A DNA stretch of 64,000 nucleotides from Sipunculus nudus (Eukaryota > Annelida > Sipuncula > Golfingiida > Sipunculidae). Below are positions 62,926 through 64,000 of the stretch, piece by piece. The translations under genes were made by a program, and so were the position numbers. The stretch lies in NCBI GenBank assembly GCA_026874595.1, contig CM049311.1, forward strand, positions 69,355,453 to 69,419,452, read 5' to 3'. The notes under the pieces are model-generated. The model was given only the letters and a program-made list of their open reading frames with translations. It ran no database searches and was not told the origin of the DNA. Numbering within the stretch: the first letter of the stretch is position 1; each line of letters opens with the position of its first letter.

Positions 62926-64000
62926 GTCAATTGAAAGTCAGGTTTGGGAGATATATTAAACACTTTTCTCCTACTCGTGATAATGTTTAAACACAGGTGT
63001 GAATTACATAACAGCAAGGGCTAGATCATAGATGCCAGTAATATCATACTATAACTGAGTCATTGGTCTGTTAAGAAAAACAAATCCAGCCTTCCCAAGA
63101 ATGGTATGAGTAATGATATCAGTTATAAAAACCTTGTGATATGCAGTGATGTATGTAATGTATTAATTGCAATATAATGGATTATTTGTAAGATATGTCA
63201 TCCCAACAGCTCATTAACAAAGAATGTATTGGATATGTGAGCATACCGATGATAAACTCTGAGTAAAATGTAAAAAATACTGAATAATAAATAAATAAAA
63301 ATCTCCCAAGCTGCATTTCTGTTGAAAAACAATAAAGAAAATGGACCATATGAAAAAATAAATAAGCATTGTTATATGTAATAAATGAGTAGTATTTAGA
63401 AAAAAAATATTTGAGCACCAGTTGTTGTAATAGCTCATGACTGTATTACTATCTCATAGGCAAAAAAATTATAATATTTATAATGTTTTAATATTTGAAT
63501 AAATGCTGTGAAATCCAGATTAAAATTCATATAGTTTATGCTTAGATAAATTATGATATATTGTCTGATAAGATTGCACCATATATCCTATGCATTTCCT
63601 GGACTTTGTGCCAGGATGATCAAGGCATTAGACAGAAGAAGATTTGTATATTTGTGTGCATCTGTTGATAGATCCACCAGGTGTATTATTGGTGACTGCT
63701 GACTTTTATCAGCTGGAGGGGTAGCATGGTAAACACAAGTTAGCATGAGGTCTGTGGATCATGTATGAGTCACTGTAATATCATTTGTTTGTCTGTTGTT
63801 CCAGTTTACAATGTAGGTTGTTTGGCTGTATATGAGTGATTAGTGCATGGGCCCTTGAAATGCCAGTGAAAGTGTTGTTTTAGCATTTGTTCTTGACCTA
63901 TCTCAAAACATATGATAGTATACAGTACCTGTGTGCTTTGCTTCTCCAGGGCTGTGATAAGAATCGATGCCTATGAGTCAGACCTTTTATTTCATGCAAC

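Larger units (their letters stand above)
62142..64000 (+). other. Start of intron 3 of the DUSP8/16-like gene (runs off the window)
   Basis: Begins with gtaaga after a phase-1 exon end. The next exon should open by completing a Gly codon and continue with the linker to the DSP domain; nothing like that is seen before 64000. The stretch holds mariner-type terminal motifs near 62.4 and 62.8 kb and otherwise plain AT-rich DNA. Confidence 0.85.

Noticed and set aside
1-64000. Autonomous transposons, viral-type genes, toxin genes, CRISPR arrays or rRNA
   Set aside because: I looked for reverse transcriptase, integrase/transposase, Rep/helicase and other long frames and for regular short repeats with unique spacers; none is visible.

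Overview
The window looks like animal nuclear DNA, most likely from a mollusc or another lophotrochozoan. By eye it is AT-rich. It has very long introns, many (TA)n tracts and poly-C/poly-G runs, and non-autonomous DNA transposons. Among these are rolling-circle (Helitron/Helentron-like) elements with a core of about 180-bp or 280-bp tandem units between short subterminal inverted repeats, an architecture known from bivalve 'pearl' elements. There is no sign of bacterial gene density, operons, ribosome binding sites or CRISPR arrays.

Only one protein-coding gene can be supported, on the + strand. Three small exons (9491-9568, 21148-21258, 61967-62141) have good GT/AG borders and compatible phases. 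Together they encode the N-terminal rhodanese/CH2 half of a MAP-kinase phosphatase of the DUSP8/DUSP16 group. The spliced peptide is about 121 residues and runs on beyond the window; the catalytic DSP domain is not here. Intron 1 is 11.6 kb, intron 2 is 40.7 kb, and intron 3 is open at the right edge. Nearly everything else is intron or upstream DNA filled with repeats.

Layout. 1-9470: upstream flank, dominated by four interspersed repeat families, one nested in another at about 5173, plus a 61-bp minisatellite at 8.6 kb. 9.5-21.1 kb (intron 1): a pogo/Tc1-mariner-like MITE inside a (TA)n tract, a complete 1.7-kb rolling-circle-type element, and a tRNA-like SINE head with a perfect 40-bp inverted copy of itself. 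21.3-62.0 kb (intron 2): MITEs assignable by target-site duplication to hAT (8 bp) and PIF/Harbinger (TAA), a poly-C stem-loop MITE, a decayed LINE ORF1-like reading frame, an inverted copy of the upstream ~280-bp-unit element, an exact multi-kilobase tandem duplication with the order A-B-A-C-B (36.9-45.5 kb), and a 2.3-kb full-length copy of another rolling-circle-type family (51.6-53.9 kb). 62.1-64 kb: start of intron 3, with mariner-type terminal motifs.

The most notable observations are: (i) four repeat families sharing one architecture, two of which carry perfect AGGTCA direct repeats; (ii) the A-B-A-C-B duplication, whose junctions show 5-bp microhomology and a 2-bp filler; (iii) the SINE-head palindrome; and (iv) an ATF/CCAAT/AP-1 motif cluster in intron 2 of a phosphatase gene that, by family knowledge, would act on JNK/p38.
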